From Planctomycetaceae bacterium (GTDB lineage: Bacteria > Planctomycetota > Planctomycetia > Pirellulales > Thermoguttaceae), in assembly GCA_031276415.1 (NCBI GenBank), contig JAISNF010000035.1, positions 1-6,439 of the forward strand: 6,439 nt of DNA. The letters run 5' to 3'. The notes beneath the pieces were generated by a model that saw only the letters and a program-made list of their open reading frames with translations, did no database searches and was not told the origin of the DNA. Made by a program: the position numbers and the translations under genes. This document shows positions 5,255 through 6,439 of the stretch, piece after piece (the first letter of the stretch is position 1; the number at the start of each line of letters is the position of its first letter).

Positions 5255-5282
5255 TTGTTTCATTTATTTTTTCCGGTATAAT
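5255..5282 (+). promoter_or_regulatory. Promoter for the FETNSS gene pair
   Basis: A perfect TATAAT (5277-5282) lies 16 bases after the weak -35 TTGTTT (5255-5260). Initiation near 5289 would give a leader of about 42 bases ending in the strong AAGGAGG site of the gene at 5331. The downstream bases, with TATAAA starting 11 bases after TATAAT, match the layout of the promoter at 3298-3325, hinting at a shared class. The -35 matches the consensus at only three of six positions, so an activator may help. Confidence 0.6.
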
Positions 5283-5330
5283 ACTGTTATAAATAAAAAT
5301 ATTTTTGAATTATTTTGTAAGGAGGTTAAA

Positions 5331-5843
5331 ATGTTACAAAGTAGATTGAATGCGTTTGAAACCAATTCGTCTTCGATACATACTTTTTGTATCAAGGAAG
5401 GGTTTAAGCCTGATACAAATGAGAATAGTGTGTTGAGTGCGACTTTGCAACAATATGGTTGGGAACACAGCTCGTACACTTCCAGTTGGTTCATTGATTA
5501 TTGTTGGACGGCGATATTGGATTACTATAATGTTTTGAAGTATGCTGACGATATTGAAACAGCCAAACAGAAAATTAAAGAGTATCAAGATAAAATTGAA
5601 GCGATATTAAAACCATGCAATATTGAAGTTAAGTGGTTTTATGAAACAGAGGATGGTGACCGTTATTACGTTGATCACGCCGATAAATTTTTACCGATTT
5701 TGGATGAATTGTTAGATAATCCTGAATTGTTTATTTCGGCGTGTTTGTGTGAAGAGTCCTGTTTTTACACGGCGAATGATAATGAGGATTTTTACACACC
5801 GGAAAAACAAGAAGGTTTTAGAATCTACGTTAAAAGGAATTAA
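5331..5843 (+). CDS. FETNSS-motif protein, first of a tandem pair (170 residues)
   Basis: This protein begins MLQSRLNAFETNSSSIHTF, a near N-terminal signature (FETNSS plus His17) that I recall from uncharacterised phage and Firmicutes proteins; the function is unknown to me. It is homologous along its length to the next gene: residues 1-19, WE-Y-FID-WT (44-60), ILKxxNIEVKW (92-102), and the PELF...TANDNEDF tail (131-154). It is soluble and acidic, with no signal peptide. A charged helix of about 20 residues (74-93) lies between the conserved blocks, as a probable coiled segment. The start is certain: AAGGAGG (5319-5325) lies 5 bases before ATG 5331, the best ribosome site in the window, suggesting high expression. 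It is the first gene after the promoter at 5255-5282. The invariant Ser/Thr-Asn-His cluster looks like a binding or modification site, but that is inference. Confidence 0.75.
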   Translation: MLQSRLNAFETNSSSIHTFCIKEGFKPDTNENSVLSATLQQYGWEHSSYTSSWFIDYCWTAILDYYNVLKYADDIETAKQKIKEYQDKIEAILKPCNIEVKWFYETEDGDRYYVDHADKFLPILDELLDNPELFISACLCEESCFYTANDNEDFYTPEKQEGFRIYVKRN

Positions 5844-5845
5844 AA

Positions 5846-6340
5846 ATGTTACAAATTAGAGCAAGTGTTTTTGAAACAAATTCGTCTACAACTCATGCGT
5901 TTTGGGTAAGGAAGCCGGATAAAGTAAAACCGTTTTCAGAAAAGACGGTGTTGACTGCCAAGTTTACAACAATACATTGGGAGTTCGACAAATACGAAGC
6001 CGGTGAGTTTTTGGATATTATTTGGACGTGGATGATTGAAGCGGGTTTGTTTGCACACATGGGTTTATTGAATCAGATAGTAGATATTTTGAAACAATAC
6101 AATATCCATGTTAATTGGACGGTTGACTTGATGTCAGAAGAAAAGGCTCGTGCTGTAAAGGAAAGCACGATTGGTATGGCTCATTTTTATTTAACGGATT
6201 TGGTATTGGAACCGGAAGTGCTGGTTGCGTTAATCTTGAATGATTCGACGGCGGTAATTCATGCAACGGATGAGGATATGTTCAAGATTGAAGATAGTCT
6301 TGAATCTACACATGTTAAGTTTGGAGATTATTCATTGTAA
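5846..6340 (+). CDS. FETNSS-motif protein, second of a tandem pair (164 residues)
   Basis: This is a paralogue of the preceding gene and starts 2 bases after its stop codon, so the two are translated from one message. Its own AAGG (5834-5837) lies inside the end of the upstream gene. The N-terminus MLQIRASVFETNSSTTHAF keeps F9, E10, T11, N12, S13, S14 and H17. The next conserved block is WEFDKYEAGEFLDIIWTW (45-62), then ILKQYNIHVNW and a PEVLVA...HATDEDMF tail. It is shorter in the middle than its neighbour, having lost part of the charged helix, while the N-terminal motif is unchanged. This implies that the motif, not the body, is under the tightest constraint. The gap of 16 bases to the next start and that start's good ribosome site suggest a three-gene operon. 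The function is unknown. Confidence 0.75.
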   Translation: MLQIRASVFETNSSTTHAFWVRKPDKVKPFSEKTVLTAKFTTIHWEFDKYEAGEFLDIIWTWMIEAGLFAHMGLLNQIVDILKQYNIHVNWTVDLMSEEKARAVKESTIGMAHFYLTDLVLEPEVLVALILNDSTAVIHATDEDMFKIEDSLESTHVKFGDYSL

Positions 6341-6356
6341 GCACAGGAGATTTGAA

Positions 6357-6439
6357 ATGATATACAAAAACGGAAATACAACAGTAATTCTTTGTTCTAA
6401 CGGTACAAAAATACGTCATATACCGGACGGGGAGTTCCC
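6357..6439 (+). CDS. N-terminus of a further gene, possibly a phage-associated radical SAM protein (cut by the window edge)
   Basis: ATG 6357 follows AGGAG (6345-6349) with 7 bases between, and the frame is open to the end of the window. Only 28 residues are visible, starting MIYKNGNTTVILCSNGTKIR and ending in DGEFP. This 'short beta hairpin, NGTKIR, ..EFP' start resembles, from memory, the beginning of radical SAM proteins carried by phages and gut Firmicutes, in which a 'FPES.D.KIT..C' stretch leads into the CxxxCxxC iron-sulfur motif. That motif would lie just outside this window and cannot be seen, so the family call is a guess. That a gene starts here is fairly safe from the ribosome site and spacing. 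Confidence 0.55.
   Translation, partial: MIYKNGNTTVILCSNGTKIRHIPDGEF

Noticed and set aside
1..6439. CRISPR array, insertion sequence ends or attachment sites
   Set aside because: No regularly spaced repeats, transposase or integrase genes, or terminal inverted repeats were found. The only mobile element supported is the intein with its endonuclease.

Overview
This looks like a stretch of a double-stranded DNA phage or prophage genome. Every convincing gene lies on the + strand, the genes are tightly spaced, the DNA is AT-rich, and the anchor is a terminase large subunit (TerL) preceded by a phage-type ParB-domain protein. Good AAGGAG-type ribosome binding sites and sigma70/sigmaA-like promoters suggest a bacterial host, perhaps a low-GC Gram-positive. 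The host cannot be named from the sequence.

Layout. 2-733: ParB/Srx-fold protein, probably missing its N-terminus at the window edge. 780-3269: terL, interrupted by a complete intein (1290-2321) placed just before the Walker B motif. 3270-3399: a promoter and a hairpin-containing leader. 3400-3708 and 3739-4293: two small proteins of unknown function. 4389-4427: a strong intrinsic-terminator-like hairpin. 4436-5245: a helical protein containing a module that resembles the C-terminal part of phage replisome-organiser proteins. 5255-5282: a second promoter. 5331-5843 and 5846-6340: tandem paralogues that both start with the signature FETNSS. 6357-6439: the first 28 residues of another gene, whose start resembles phage-associated radical SAM proteins.

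The standout is inside the intein. The terL frame carries a full splicing (Hint) domain: Cys1, block B TxxH, and a C-terminal HN followed by Cys+1. The roughly 225 residues between its two halves are a featureless basic, Ser/Thr/Lys/Arg-rich polypeptide. The same DNA read in the +1 frame (1444-2277) encodes an intact HNH homing endonuclease with four zinc-ribbon-like Cys pairs and a canonical C-terminal HNH motif. By hand count, all 15 stop trinucleotides between about 1560 and 2272 fall in the third, unused frame, and none falls in the terL or HNH frame. This is what is expected if both frames are kept open by selection. The likely arrangement is a homing intein whose endonuclease is a nested, separately initiated overlapping gene rather than a domain of the intein protein.

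How the parts work together (inference): TerL packages phage DNA after protein splicing removes the intein. The HNH protein would cut intein-less terL alleles and so spread the intein. The downstream genes appear to form at least two transcription units, starting near 3332 and 5289, whose promoters share an unusual TATAAT...TATAAA layout.
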